Positions 1 through 11,325 of a stretch of 27,886 bases of DNA are shown one piece after another. Position 1 is the stretch's first letter. Every line of letters starts with the position of its first letter. The notes under the pieces are model-generated. The model made no database searches. It had not been told where the DNA came from and worked only from the letters and a program-made list of their open reading frames with translations. Made by a program: the position numbers and the translations under genes. This DNA is from Conus ventricosus (lineage: Eukaryota; Mollusca; Gastropoda; Neogastropoda; Conidae), in contig CM031609.1 of the NCBI GenBank assembly GCA_018398815.1, forward strand, positions 34,453,913 through 34,481,798. Direction: 5' to 3'.

Positions 1-591
1 GATGATTTTGCACCGACAAACATCGATCTGCTTTGGACTGATTGACTGATCGTCGATAACAAATTACGCCCAGCTGCTCTTAGGGGGCTGTGCAGTGTTT
101 GCCTTACACAAACACTGCGCAGTGAGCCACAAACTACAAAATTTACGCCCGCACCATTCTGTCAAGAGTTTGTCATTATCGTGTCTCGACCATTTCATTT
201 TCGGAGTTCATCTGAACTGCACTGGCTTTCGTACGACACATGATTTACAATAAACAAGTAACTGATATCACTTGTACCTCTCAAATAAAAAAAAGACTCA
301 ATGAAACAAACACACGAACAGTACCTACCTTGCCACCAGTAACGCTATTACCAAATGTCGTCTGCTTCTAGTCTACTTGTTTACTAGGCGGCTAATCCTC
401 TGTCCGGCGGAGGATGGAAACCTCGGAATGAAAAGGGTGAATAAATAAGCCCATTTCATTGGATAATCTCTGACACGCTTCTACCAATCGAAGATCTGTT
501 TGCAGTCCACGAGGAAACGCCTCCGGTACCACTACATCCACGGTTACCGCAAGCTCTCTCTCACAATCAAACAATAATTATCATATCGTTG

Positions 592-595
<4 letters not shown>
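1..595. other. AT-rich spacer, no recognised gene
   Basis: No family is recognised on either strand. The longest open stretch, minus strand 392-574 (about 60 codons), has unusually little low-complexity sequence and a mixed amino-acid composition, including a segment reading VTVDVVVPEAFPRG. It could be a host exon fragment, but there is no matching domain and I see no convincing flanking splice sites. A (CT)n tract begins at about 596. Confidence 0.3.
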
Positions 596-622
<27 letters not shown>

Positions 623-652
623 GTCCGCATAGGAATATTACATACCAGGTAA

Positions 653-689
<37 letters not shown>

Positions 690-694
690 TGTGT
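596..694. repeat. (CT)n and (TG)n microsatellites
   Basis: A (CT)n run occupies about 596-622. After a 30-bp unique spacer, a (GT)n run occupies about 654-688 with a short imperfect tail. Open frames across them translate to alternating Cys-Val and are artefacts. Confidence 0.95.
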
Positions 695-970
695 ATTATT
701 TATAGCCCAGCCGACCATGATAGTAAATTATTTGAAATTTAATGTTTATTTTACAGTGTCACTGATCGGAGGTCCACAAACTTCACAAACCGATGAAACA
801 GGGACTTGTACACCTGTGATTAGTCTACCTGGCCCGTTTACAATTTCTTTTCTTTTTTTCTATATCGGTTGTTAAATGATATGACTATCGGACCTGTCCC
901 TGCATCTTCAGACCACTGTAACACTCCCAGATGTATCCCATCAGGACAAGCTGACTTCAGCGTTGATCAC

Positions 971-972
<2 letters not shown>

Positions 973-1030
<58 letters not shown>

Positions 1031-1169
1031 TTGACTGATTTGATTTGATTGATTTAATTTAACGTCTGTTCACAACAATGGTGATATTAGACTAAAAAAT
1101 AACCAATCCACAAAAAAACGGGCTGTGTAAGAGTTTGTGTCTGTGTTTGCGCGCGCGCGCGCGCGCACG

Positions 1170-1237
<68 letters not shown>

Positions 1238-1303
1238 TGTGTGCGTGTGTGTGTGTGCGTGTGTACTGTGCGTATGCATGTGTGTGCGTGTGTGTATAGA
1301 GTG

Positions 1304-1348
<45 letters not shown>

Positions 1349-1378
1349 TGTGTGTGTGTGCGTGTGTGTGTGTGTTAG
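973..1378. repeat. Compound (TG)n / (CG)n / (CGTG)n microsatellite block
   Basis: A (TG)n array with small interruptions covers 973-1031. About 115 bp later, a compound array starts with pure CG alternation (about 1149-1166), passes through (GTGC)n and then becomes interrupted (TG)n to about 1378. The whole block is alternating purine-pyrimidine sequence, the kind able to adopt left-handed DNA. All overlapping open frames (Cys-Val, His-Thr or Arg-Ala strings) are artefacts of the repeat. Confidence 0.95.
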
Positions 1379-1439
1379 TGTGAATATGCACTCGTGTGTG
1401 AAAGGCTACATATGAACATTAATACAATAACAATAAATG

Positions 1440-2520
1440 ATTTAATGTTTACAATAAATTTGCAAGTAGGCCTATAGTGCTGGATAAAACTGACGCAATT
1501 TGTATCATTTCTTCGCTGTAGATTATATCATTTAAAGATCCCATTTTTGCTTCATCTATCCCAGATATGTTGTATAACAGGGATAGCAATGGGCAATCAA
1601 AAAGAATATGTTCAATTGATATTGGATGACCACAAACACATTCTACATTTTGTGAAAATTTAGTCTTCCATGAATTTAATCGAATTTTTTAAACGAGACT
1701 AGACAAGGATCTTGAACACGGTAATATTTTTGACTTTGAAGGAAGCATTTCTGTCATTATACTACTTTCTAACATCGAATTTATTTTCATGATTTTCTAA
1801 TTTTAGTGTACTATCAGGATATTTTCTAATAGCTCCTTCTTTCACTGATCTATCAGCCATTTCATTCCCCCAAATACCACAGTGAGATGGAATCCAACAA
1901 AATTCTACATTAATACCTTTACATATAATTGAATGTATTAAGTATTTTACATCAAATATTTAATCTTTTCGAACTTCTGCATTCCAGTTTTGCAGACTGT
2001 AAAGAACAGATTTTGAGTCAACACAAAGTAAAATGCTGTAAATCGCAGTATCAATATCAGCTATGAAGGATAAGGCCATAAGAATTGCATATAGTTCTGC
2101 AGTAAATACAGAAAAACCTTTTCCTAGACAAAATGACTTTCTTATCTTCAAAGCAGGAATAGCAAATCCAGCCCCTGTGTATGATTCCAAAACTGAACCA
2201 TCTGTAAAAATCTTTAAATGATTCGGATACTTATTTTCTAGATGTTCATTTGCTTCAACGGATATAAGATTGATGTTATCCTCTTTTTTTAGAGTTGTAT
2301 AATCTGTATCGAATCTAGCAGAAATATGCTCCCATTGAGGAATAACGGGTATTATGGGACTACCTGAAATTGATGTAATATCAATATCACAACTCTTAAA
2401 AAGATCATCAGTATAGTTTCTAATAGGTTGAAAATATGAAATGTTTTGCGCTCTTTTCGGTAAATCCTGTCTTGAGTCAAGAAAAATGTCACTTGTCACT
2501 GAATTAGAAACTGAAAGACA
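1440..2520 (-). pseudogene. Non-LTR retrotransposon 3' end: RNase H domain and C-terminal Cys/His region (degenerate)
   Basis: Minus-strand reading from about 2520 to 1449 encodes the C-terminal part of a non-LTR retrotransposon polyprotein. RNase H motifs are visible in order: FTDGS (2204-2218), an AELYAILMAL helix, the CVDSKSVLYSL segment, then, past one in-frame TAA at 1960-1962, PSHCGIWGNEMAD (1852-1890). More stops follow near 1759 and 1699. A frame change near 1680 leads to a WKTKF...CVCG...EHILFDCP segment, the Cys/His motif often seen downstream of RNase H in such elements. The frame ends at a stop at 1449-1451. RNase H normally removes the RNA strand after reverse transcription. No reverse transcriptase or endonuclease precedes it: the coding sequence runs directly into the (TG)n array at 2521-2590, so the copy is 5'-truncated or was cut by array expansion. 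It differs from the element at 24-28 kb. Confidence 0.85.
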
Positions 2521-2525
2521 TGTGC

Positions 2526-2593
<68 letters not shown>

Positions 2594-2610
2594 CTGCTGC
2601 TGCTTCTGTT
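2521..2610. repeat. (TG)n followed by (CTG)n
   Basis: An almost pure (TG)n array runs to about 2589 and abuts a short (CTG)n/(CTT)n stretch. It marks the 5' limit of the recognisable RNase H relic. Confidence 0.95.
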
Positions 2611-2703
2611 ATTGCTGTTGTTGTTTATTCATTTCATTTCAGTATTCTTTTCTTCAAAATATCGTAGGAATAATCAGACTGATTTTAGGAAGTGGCGATA
2701 ATA

Positions 2704-2964
2704 TCAGATTCCACAACTGTAAAGACGCTTGAGAGACAAAAATATTCTTTGGGCTTCAGCTTTTCTTTTGTTACTTGGGAAAATGATACTTATAAGCGGC
2801 TGACTATCATCAGGCAAAGTAAGTTTCCCTGACTTATGTTGCCCATACCTTCTGTGGGTTTTAACTTTTGAATGACACGTCTGAATAGACGAAAGCCTTT
2901 TGTTTCTGTTTTGTTGGGCTTTTTTTTTCTTTGACATTCCATATAAGTCCGATTTCCTTCTCAT
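2704..2964 (-). other. Unassigned basic open reading frame
   Basis: This minus-strand stretch of about 86 codons is rich in Lys and Arg at its N-terminus (MRRKSDLYGMSKKKK). It has no domain I recognise and no introns I can define. It lies between a truncated LINE and trinucleotide repeats. It may be chance. Confidence 0.15.
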
Positions 2965-3022
2965 TTTCAGGTAATGTCTTTGATGTGATTTCTCTCTCGA
3001 AAGTACGCTTTTAATTCCGTTT

Positions 3023-3023
3023 T

Positions 3024-3095
<72 letters not shown>

Positions 3096-3262
3096 GTCGA
3101 GGTCATCATCATCATCATCATCATCTTTATTACCATCGTCGCCATCATCATAATCATCATCATAATTATTATTATAACAATTATTATTATTACTATTATT
3201 AATATTATCATTGTTATTACTATTGTTATTATCATTATCATTAGTAGTATTACTATTATCAT
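3023..3262. repeat. Trinucleotide array (TCA)n-(TCG)n-(TCA)n, then (ATT)n-like
   Basis: Pure TCA repeats from 3023 change to TCG at about 3064-3100 and back to TCA to about 3124, then to a TTA/ATT-rich imperfect stretch to about 3262. Frames through it give poly-Asp, poly-Met or poly-Thr on the minus strand, so overlapping open frames are not genes. Confidence 0.95.
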
Positions 3263-3583
3263 TATCAGCTTTCTTGTTCACTTCATAAAGATTTGTGCAT
3301 TTAGCAATTATCTTGTCTAGCGTTTGTCAGCAAGGCTTTCTTTTTTCTTTTGGGAACATTTATGGCACAAAGAAAAGAAGAAAGGATAGAAACACTAAGG
3401 CATAGATCTATTATTTCGCAAAGTCTATCATTATTCATTTCTCAGGTCGTTCTTACAGACACGGGCCACACATCAAAAGCAAAACCCTATCAACTTAATG
3501 TTGTCAAGGAAAAAAACCCAAGCCGCTGTAATTACCAAACTGATCATTAGGGTTTGATGTTATTGTTATTGTTGTTGTTGTTT

Positions 3584-3746
3584 TGCTGCCGCTGCTGCTG
3601 CTGCTGCTGCTGTAGTTGTCCGATTTACTATGTGATTTTCATTTCTGCGGTCGCGGGAATTGCAAACCTCGATGTCACGTGCTAAAACGATGGTGGTGGT
3701 GGTGGTGGTAATAAGAACAATGATGATGATGATGATGATGATGATG
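3584..3746. repeat. (CTG)n, (TGG)n and (ATG)n trinucleotide tracts
   Basis: Three separate short trinucleotide tracts: about 3584-3613 (GCTGCTG), 3690-3708 (GGTGGT) and 3719-3746 (ATGATG). The sequence between is unremarkable and A-rich to about 3850. Confidence 0.9.
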
Positions 3747-3749
3747 AAG

Positions 3750-5560
3750 GTTCTATTATCTTTGTGAATGGTTCACTGATATAATGACTATTGTAGTAAA
3801 AAATAAAAATAAAAAATAAAATTTTAAAAAAGGAAAAAAAAAGACAGACCTAGAATATTTGCTCATGTAATGCTCGCTATGACAAAATATAGATATCAGT
3901 TGCCTTGGAAAGCGTTTTACGAAGCGATATCCCTTTAGCTATCAATGTATGCATCGTTTTAAAAACAAAACAAACAGGAAAAAAACGGAATATTCTGTGT
4001 CGTCACGATGTCAATCTGCCATTTTCAAACTTTCGGGTGAGAAAAAAAAAATACTCCCCCCCCCCCCCCCCCCCCACTCCTCCTCCTCCCCTTCATCCTG
4101 ATCTCGCCGTACTTGTCTCACACTGTTTAACCAAACAAGATGAAGTTGTTTCTTCTCCCTTCTATCCTTTCTCAACAACATGTAGAACTGGGCGACTGAA
4201 ACTGTCTTCCCACTTGAGGAAATGACATCAGCGGCCTCAGCGGAAGTCATCAAAACCCGGATCCAACCATCCCACTCTCCTCTCACCCCTGCCCCGTCAT
4301 CTTCCTCACCCGCACACCCTAGATCTATGTCTTCTCGCACTCTCCGGCCACGGAGCTAATCATTCACGCAGCTGTGACCCCGCTTACGTCAGTATCGGAG
4401 CCATCAAAATGCTGATAGCAGATAGTTCAAGAAAGAAGAGAAGACGTTTCTGGAAAGAGATCCCTCCCCATCTCTCTCCACTCTAGCTGACGGGTGATCC
4501 GCCCCTGGTTTAGAGTAATTTCTAAACTTTCTTTCTTTTTCTTTCTTTTTTTTTTTTTTTTTGAAAATAAAAGAAGCTCCTCTTTCCACGATGAAAGGTT
4601 AATCACTGAATGATGCACACGCAGTGGGTTGACACGCCCAGTGGTGGCAAAACTGTGTCGATCGAAGACTCGTCGGCATTTCCCCCAGTCACGCGATAGA
4701 CACGGGAGCTGTGTCACGGGGACAGACCATAAATAGATAACTGTCATGACCATCCTGCTTCACTGAAACTCCTTGACCCCTAGAAGACATTGGGAACGGC
4801 TTGCCTTTGTCTAACAGGACGCTAATTCCACCCCCGGAGCTCTCCAGCCGGAGGTATTGCTGCTGTTCTTGTTGGGAGGCGACAGCTCGTGGCACTGGCA
4901 GATCCAATGTTAAGTGTGTGTGTGGGGGGGGGGTGGGGTGGAGGGGGGCTACAGGGTGTGTGGACGCACCCCCAGTCCCCAGGAAGAAAGGAAAAGAAGA
5001 CGAAGAGGGAAATTACTTTTTTTTTTAAGAGGCTTTAAGTCATAGGACTGTTTGTGTCTTCTTAAATGGTATTTTGGTGAGATGGAGGCTATCATAGGTC
5101 ATGTCTTTGCTCCATCCGTTAAAACCACCCACAGACATTGCATGGTGGGTGTGAGTCAGGAGAAACAAAAGGAAAAAGGAAGAAAAAGCGGGAGGGGGGG
5201 GGTGGGATACGGAGATGGAAGACCCACAAAGAAAGGGGGAGGATGGAGGTTGGAGGACACAAAAAATAAGATATGAAAAAAGGTCATATCTTTGATCAAG
5301 TTGTAGTGTTGTCCTTCAATAGTTTGGTGAAAACGTCACGGAAGATTGTATGTGAGCTTATGTAACGGGCCACCCCTGGCCCTTTCTCCTTCCACCCTCA
5401 CCACCACCACCACCCCTCTACCTTCCTCCGGTCTCGTATAAAAACTTGGAAGATTCAGAACCTCACCCGCTTTTACAAAATTTAGAAGTTTGCAAAATGA
5501 CAATATTGGAGCAGCATCCCCCTCCTCCTCCCCCATACCACCTCATTCCCCTCGTATACA
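3750..5560. other. Spacer with C, T and G homopolymer runs, no recognised gene
   Basis: This stretch has a 20-base C run (4056-4075), a T run (about 4546-4562), and G-rich patches near 4924-4950 and 5193-5203. Several open frames of 60-110 codons occur on both strands (for example 4011-4340 minus and 4801-5028 plus), but all include low-complexity or homopolymer segments and none resembles a known family. A host regulatory or exon segment cannot be excluded at 4200-4760, where base composition is more balanced. Confidence 0.4.
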
Positions 5561-5618
5561 AAATTATCAAATTTCATTTCTTCCATGAGTGCTCAAACAG
5601 GTTTTCTTTAAAACCCGG

Positions 5619-5619
<1 letters not shown>

Positions 5620-5651
<32 letters not shown>
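5620..5651. repeat. (CA)n microsatellite at the 3' side of a LINE relic
   Basis: Pure CA repeat. In the minus-strand sense it lies immediately downstream of the reverse-transcriptase C-terminal relic. Confidence 0.95.
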
Positions 5652-5653
<2 letters not shown>

Positions 5654-5659
5654 CGCTAC

Positions 5660-6060
5660 AGTATTGTTAATACACGTGTATTGTTTGAGTTGGCTTGAGA
5701 AATTGTCGGTTCTGACATAATCGGGTAGAGAATTCCAGTGATTTGCATCGGAAGGTATGAATGAATTCCGATGGAATTCAGTGTTGAATTTTGGTATAAT
5801 ACGTTTAAAAAGTCTTCGTCTATGGTAGTCTTTGTCGATGGTTTGGGGTTCTCTTTGAAACAAGCTCAGGAAGAAAATCCGTTGATCGAGACATAAGCCG
5901 CTAACCATCCAACAAAAATGTATCAGTTTATGTCTGCTCCTTCTTTCTGTATGAGTACAGATATCTTCATCATTGTATAACATATGCCGACTTGTCCCTC
6001 CAACAGCTCCAGTCATTGTCCTTATTGTGTCCAGTTGCAAGCCTTCAGGAATATGGATTG
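5660..6060 (-). pseudogene. Non-LTR reverse transcriptase C-terminal fragment
   Basis: The minus-strand frame carries the region following the reverse-transcriptase palm and thumb in jockey/CR1-like elements. It has a histidine- and arginine-rich stretch (CTHTERRSRHKLIHF) and then the conserved end signature NHWNSLPDYVRT (about 5708-5743) with a following SSQLKQY. No catalytic YADD or other palm motif remains, so only the last 120 or so residues of the protein survive. The frame opens near 6055 (HIPEGLQLDTIRTMTG); above that I see stops and no further recognisable reverse-transcriptase sequence. It ends at the (CA)n array at 5620-5651. The exact clade is not resolvable. Confidence 0.72.
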
Positions 6061-6638
6061 TAAATCTGCACAGTTACCCATGTAATATCGGAACAGTCAA
6101 AATGTAGTAGTTTAAAGCATTTGTAAACGAAGTCCGACGGTTTCGTGCTAAGCTTGTACTTACAACACTTTAGAGGAGAAATCAACCTAGCAACAGTACT
6201 GGTGATATATAGACAGTAGGGGAAAAGAAGACATGCGGGGTACAGCGCCAGAATGAATTTTCTGTAAAACCGCGAGATATTGATAAATTACCGGCTCTGG
6301 TTGGGTGGTGATTTAGTTTGATAGCCATTTAATGAAGTTCTGCAGAGATAAGAATTTTGCATTTGGCTGAATTTAAACAGATGTAATTTTCTAAAACAGT
6401 CATAGTCGACAATATAATGTAACTATTCAACTTATAGTGTCTGGCATCCGTGTCATTAAGTACAAATATGGTGATGATTTGTTCTTAATCAGAAACTGTG
6501 CCAGACATTTCTGTAGGGGTTAGGATGTAGAAACTGTAAATATTACCAGCTGACTGACATGAGGTAAAGTGCCCACACGTCACTGGGGCAAAGAGCTAAG
6601 GGTGTGCGCTTTATCCCACAGTTAGGGTCCTTTACACC
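6061..6638. other. Spacer with no recognised gene
   Basis: Unique AT-rich sequence. A minus-strand stretch upstream of the reverse-transcriptase relic stays open for some 75 codons near 6060-6280 but matches nothing I know. Confidence 0.4.
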
Positions 6639-6759
<121 letters not shown>

Positions 6760-6913
6760 ACTGACCCACACATATCTTTTACATTCAGTAAACTATCTAC
6801 AACTTCGCATTAAATGACATCTAGACATAGAATAATTACCTATGTTTATATCTATTCGTCACAAAAAATGACTAACCGTCACGCAAAGGAAAAGAACTAG
6901 AAAAGAAGGGGGA

Positions 6914-6915
<2 letters not shown>

Positions 6916-6944
<29 letters not shown>
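6916..6944. repeat. (TG)n joined to a G run
   Basis: A short (GT)n tract passes directly into about 15 consecutive G. Confidence 0.95.
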
Positions 6945-7091
6945 ATACTCTGAGTATGCAGGTTGCAAGGTGCAGTGCAGGTTGTACTGGAAGGCAATCG
7001 GACCCAAGCTGGAAGAACAAGAAATGATTTTATTCCTAGAACATAGACAGGATGTCTAACAACGCCGGAGAGTTCCACAGTTCCTCAGCAC

Positions 7092-7350
7092 GTGGAAAAG
7101 GAGGTCCCTGACCATGTCCATTCCACGGAGAGGAAACTGTATGGACTTTCGTCTTGCTTTGGATGTAACTGGGAAGATGGGTATGTAGCATCGCTGAAGT
7201 ACAGAACCGGAATTCCAGGAAGGGACTGGTTGCAGGGTTTCTTGAAGCACAATCCAGATCCCGGTTTGATACAGCGGCAAGGAACAAGCCTGCCTACTGC
7301 TGTGGGGTTCACTACCACAAATGAATCGGCTATCTTGGGAAATTTCAGTT
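7092..7350 (+). pseudogene. Probable CENP-B/pogo-type helix-turn-helix fragment of a DNA transposon
   Basis: This plus-strand frame of about 86 codons contains GIPGRDWLQGFLKHNPDP followed by LIQRQGTSLPTAVGF. The order is typical of the CENP-B-type DNA-binding domain in pogo/Tigger/jerky-like transposases: a glycine-aspartate-tryptophan turn, phenylalanine-lysine-arginine-like helix, proline and then a serine-rich linker. The upstream STERKLYGLS segment also resembles the first helix of that domain. No DDE catalytic region follows; the frame ends at a stop near 7350 and the downstream sequence is unrecognised. I read it as a broken domain without transposase activity. The identification rests on pattern recall only. 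Confidence 0.42.
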
Positions 7351-8175
7351 GATAGTCAGATTTGCAAGATACAGGCTCTCGAGACCTGCACCCCTAATCT
7401 TGCATCTGCACATGTCAGCACTGCAAATCAGTACATTCTGATAGCGACTTCTAATAGAGAATCAGTCACTAATTGGTGCAATGTGATCAATATCAGAGTA
7501 TTCTGAACCGCTAATGGGTTTATTATGACCAGTCACAATCAGCGTATTCTGAGTGACTCATAATACATTGTATATAGCAGAGTATGCCAATTCACCAAGT
7601 TTCTTGGATCAAAGTGCATTTCCCTTTTAGCTCAAATAATGAATAAATGCCATTTGCGTATATATATAGCAAGGGCTGTTTGAACCGTGCTTTTAAACCT
7701 TCGACAGATTTTTTTTTATATAAAAGTTCGATTCAGCCGATTCTGATGATTCGACTTTTATTTTACTGCAACCATTTGGCCAGACTATATGCGTGGGGTA
7801 AAAAGCCTGTAGGGCGCTTTGCCCCAATTGTGTGGGCCTTTTGCCCTGGTGTGTAGCAAAGAGGCCGTCGACAAAAATGTATTCGAACCGTCATAGCACA
7901 ATGGTGCAGTTATTATTTTGGACGAAAAGAGATTTGAACCACATAATAGAAAAGAATTAAACCGTTTGGTCTTATTTCGTTTTGGTAGAGTTCAGCTGAA
8001 GCGTGTCATCAAGATTTTCGCTTAGGGTATCCTCTTTGCCCCGACTGATGATGGTTTTAATGTGGTTGTCCCATTTCCAGATATTTTGGAGTATTACATA
8101 TGGAGGGGACGACTAAGGGCGGAAACATCTGTGCGACGAGTAGCTCAGGACCCGCCGGCCGGAAAAAAAACTGCC
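7351..8175. other. Spacer with no recognised gene
   Basis: Short open frames (for example 7647-7856 plus) carry no recognisable domain. Near 7800-7860 and 8025-8045 there are short repeated words (TTTGCCCC, GCAAAGAGG-like), which are too short to classify. Confidence 0.35.
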
Positions 8176-8497
<322 letters not shown>

Positions 8498-8538
8498 GTT
8501 CAGCAGCTGGTCGCCATCACAAATATAAATAGAAATCG

Positions 8539-8757
8539 ATGGTGGCTAATGAAGACACCATCATCACGACTCGATCGCGAAAGAAGAAATACACTGACTC
8601 CGAACAACTTCATCCAGACGTCTGCTTGAACAAACCGACTACACTCAGTACCCTACCCCTCCCTACCGCAGATAATGACTCCAGCCAAGCCTGCCCGCTG
8701 ACAAGTCCACCAGACAACCGATTCTACGCTCTGCAGCTTGCTGCAGCGAACAGTTAA
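8539..8757 (+). other. Unassigned open reading frame
   Basis: This frame of about 72 codons starts at an ATG and has mixed composition without low-complexity runs (includes TRSRKKKYTDSEQLHPD). No domain is recognised, and there is no support for expression. It lies just after the foldback element. Confidence 0.2.
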
Positions 8758-8804
8758 TCCCTAAAAGCTTTTGTTGTGAGGACGTTAGATTAAGGCTAAC
8801 CATG

Positions 8805-8809
<5 letters not shown>

Positions 8810-8842
<33 letters not shown>

Positions 8843-9079
8843 GACCTTGCCCTGGAAGGGGATTAAACGTGACTAGCAAGCTAAGACTGACGCACGCAAC
8901 TCATTGACAGAGATATATATATGCAGAGGTATGACAGCAGTTTAGCTGGATAGTATAGTCATCCACCAGCCGGAAACAGATGATCAAGAAAATGCTTTCT
9001 TCATCTGGCCCTTGTCCCTTCAGCGACTGAGGATACTGACACATTATGAGTATTCATTGCACTATATGAAACTGCTTAT

Positions 9080-9116
<37 letters not shown>

Positions 9117-9196
9117 TTGTGGTGGCGGTGGTTTTTGTAACAAAGGTAGTAATAACAACAGCTGTAAAGTAGTGGCAGCAGCAGCAGCAGCAGCAG
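8810..9196. repeat. (CT)n, (GA)n and (GCA)n tracts
   Basis: A (CT)n tract lies at about 8810-8837, (GA)n at about 9083-9113, and (GCA)n at about 9175-9196. The last runs into the 5' limit of the CR1/L2-like relic. Sequence between them is unassigned. Confidence 0.9.
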
Positions 9197-9225
9197 TAGT
9201 TGCAGCAACAGCAGTATCAGTTATC

Positions 9226-10020
9226 AAGCTGAATAGTGACAAAACCGAGATCATGGCTGTTGGTACCTCCTCTCGTGTCAAGATGGTTAAAGCTGAGTCG
9301 GCAGAAATTGATGGTGTTGTTTTACCATTCAAAGAGTCGGTGAAATATTTAGGTGTCAGCATTGATCAAACGCTCTCTATGCAGAACCAAATATCGAATA
9401 TTTGTCGAGCATGCTTCTTGGAACTGCGACGTATTGCTTCTATCCGGTCTTACCTCTCCACACAGGCAACAATCAGACTCATCACCGCCATGGTAATGTC
9501 CCGAGTAGACTACTGTAACTCTGTGTTAGCAGGACTTCCTTCAGAACAGCTTGCACGATTACAAAGGGTGCAAAACTGTGCAGCTCAGCTTGTGCTCAAA
9601 AAGCGTAAAAACGAGCATATTACACCTTTGTTGCGTGAACTCCACTGGCTTCCCATCAAATATCGATGGCAGTTCAAAATTGCAGTCTTTGCCTATCGTT
9701 ACTTTGATGGGACACTCCCACAGTATCTTTCTGCTTCTCTGTCCACCTATCAAACTTCTCGGTCTCTTCGATCATCTTCTCAAAAACTTCTGAAAATTCC
9801 TAGGCGCTCGTTGAAGACAGTCGGTGAGAGAGCATTTAGCTTTAGTGCGCCCACTCTTTGGAATTCTCTTCCTGGCAGCTTACGTGATCTGCCTACATTA
9901 TCTAAATTCAAGTCAGAGTTAAAAACATACTTCTTTAGGAAAGCCTGCTGTGTCTATTATTCTGACCTGACTTTATATGTACTGCATGCAAAACTGTATT
10001 GTTTACGCTTGAACCGTTGA
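9226..10020 (+). pseudogene. CR1/L2-like non-LTR reverse transcriptase, C-terminal part (5'-truncated)
   Basis: One uninterrupted frame of about 265 codons runs to the TGA at 10018-10020. It starts with the end of the palm domain (KLNSDKTEIMAVG), followed by KYLGVSIDQTLSM (the 'lGv.lD' motif), the CRACFLELRRIASIR helix, SRVDYCNSVLAGLP, LQRVQNCAAQLV, HITPLLRELHWLPI and the terminal APTLWNSLPGSLRDLP ... FKSELKTYFF. This order is diagnostic of the post-catalytic region of CR1/L2-clade reverse transcriptases. The catalytic YADD and endonuclease are absent because the copy begins at the (GCA)n/(GTA)n tract, as is usual for 5'-truncated LINE insertions. Its intact frame suggests a younger copy than the other scraps in the first 14 kb. 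It cannot be autonomous. Confidence 0.93.
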
Positions 10021-10047
10021 ACTTGATAAGTGCGCCTGTGTCGGTAG

Positions 10048-10084
<37 letters not shown>

Positions 10085-10180
10085 CACATGTTAGTGCGAG
10101 TGTTTGAGTGTGTGTTGAGCGCAATGAGTTGATCCCAAGAATTGCGCTATATAAAATCTATACATTATTATTATTATTAA
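10021..10180 (+). mobile_element. 3' UTR and (ATT)n tail of the CR1/L2-like element
   Basis: After the stop, a (TG)n array (about 10051-10082) sits inside the 3' UTR. The terminal part includes ATTGCGCTATATAAAATC (about 10141-10158), the hairpin-like word shared by L2/CR1-type 3' ends, and ends in (ATT)n at about 10167-10180. The tail is where the element's own reverse transcriptase is thought to bind. Confidence 0.85.
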
Positions 10181-10870
10181 AGCAGGCCTAAAAACACATG
10201 TTGCAATAATAAGCCTTAGACTGTTAGCCAGAAACGAATGAACATAAGCACATCTGCATACTTTGCAACACACAACACGAAGACGACGACCAGCACATTC
10301 ATGACAACGTGCACACATGGACCCAGGCGCAATCCATTGACAACACATTACCCCCCCCTCCCTCCCCCCCACCCCCCACCCCCCAAAAAAAATCAATAGC
10401 AACAAAAGCCCAATAGGAACACGCCTGATAACACATACACCAGGCCAGGGACACGGACACATGCATGTCCTGGGGGGGGGGGGGGGGGGGGGGGGGGGGA
10501 GGGGGGGGGGGGAGAGAGAGAATATACGGCTCACAAACACACAGAGGAAAACCGATGAAATATACGAGAAACATGCACGTAGGCGATACATGTGCTGAGG
10601 AAAAGCACACACGCAGCAGAAAGCGATCAGACATTCACACGAGAACGAACACGCTACATTTCAGTGTATCATGTTGTGTAGCAAGCATAAAACGTTCATC
10701 TTGTTACCCCCACCCCCCACCCCTACATCCCGCCCCCGCCCCCGCCCCACCCCACCCCCACCCCCCCTTTCCCCCCACCTGGCCTCCCAGACCCCGTTTA
10801 CCTGTTTTTGTTTTTCCTCTAGACACGTGTGTGTCTGTGTGTGTCTGTGTGTGTGTGCTTGCGAGCGTTC
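10181..10870. repeat. Spacer with C/G homopolymer runs and (TG)n
   Basis: C-rich stretches lie at about 10350-10384 and 10705-10790. A very long G run covers about 10472-10499, and after one A continues at 10501-10512. A (GT)n tract lies at about 10829-10858. Open frames here are poly-Pro, poly-Gly or Cys-Val artefacts. No gene is seen. Confidence 0.9.
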
Positions 10871-11188
10871 GCGTGTGTACCCACATGTTGAGCTAATGGT
10901 TGTTGACCTGTGTGAACTACTTCGCATTTTCAACCAGTGAAAACAGACGTGGTCAAAATCAATGTCTGCATCACGACCTGCCGACCTGTTATTTCATTTG
11001 TCACCTGGGCTTGGATCCGGGACCAGTTTCACTGTTGGTCTATGACGGAAAATTGTTGGATAACATGTTGACGCTGAGGATCAGGGGGAGGTGGGTAGGG
11101 TGATGGGGGGAGAGAGAGAGAGAGAGAGAGAGAGAGACGGCGTGTTTGCTTCAGATCGCGCGCGCGCGCGCGCGCGCGCGCGCGCGCG

Positions 11189-11253
<65 letters not shown>

Positions 11254-11262
11254 TGTGTTTGT

Positions 11263-11325
<63 letters not shown>

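Noticed and set aside
1092..1415. Overlapping open frames encoding Cys-Val or His-Thr repeats
   Set aside because: They arise purely from (TG)n/(CA)n arrays, occur on both strands and have no flanking unique coding sequence. The same applies to frames at 8057-8330, 11029-11400, 12119-12378 and 13237-13764.
2967..3281. Aspartate/asparagine-rich open frame on the minus strand
   Set aside because: It is a translation of the trinucleotide array. Every frame gives a homopolymer, so it is not evidence for a protein.
7780..8060. Possible tRNA-derived SINE because of TTCGAACC and TTTGAACC words near 7880 and 7932
   Set aside because: The words are isolated B-box-like matches without an A box at the right distance, and no tRNA-like fold was found.
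9551..9793. Alternative-frame open reading frames inside the CR1/L2-like coding region
   Set aside because: Shadows of the real frame. The reverse-transcriptase frame has conserved motifs throughout and explains the sequence.
10465..10933. Gly-rich and Pro-rich frames on both strands
   Set aside because: Driven by G and C runs and (TG)n, with no recognisable domain.
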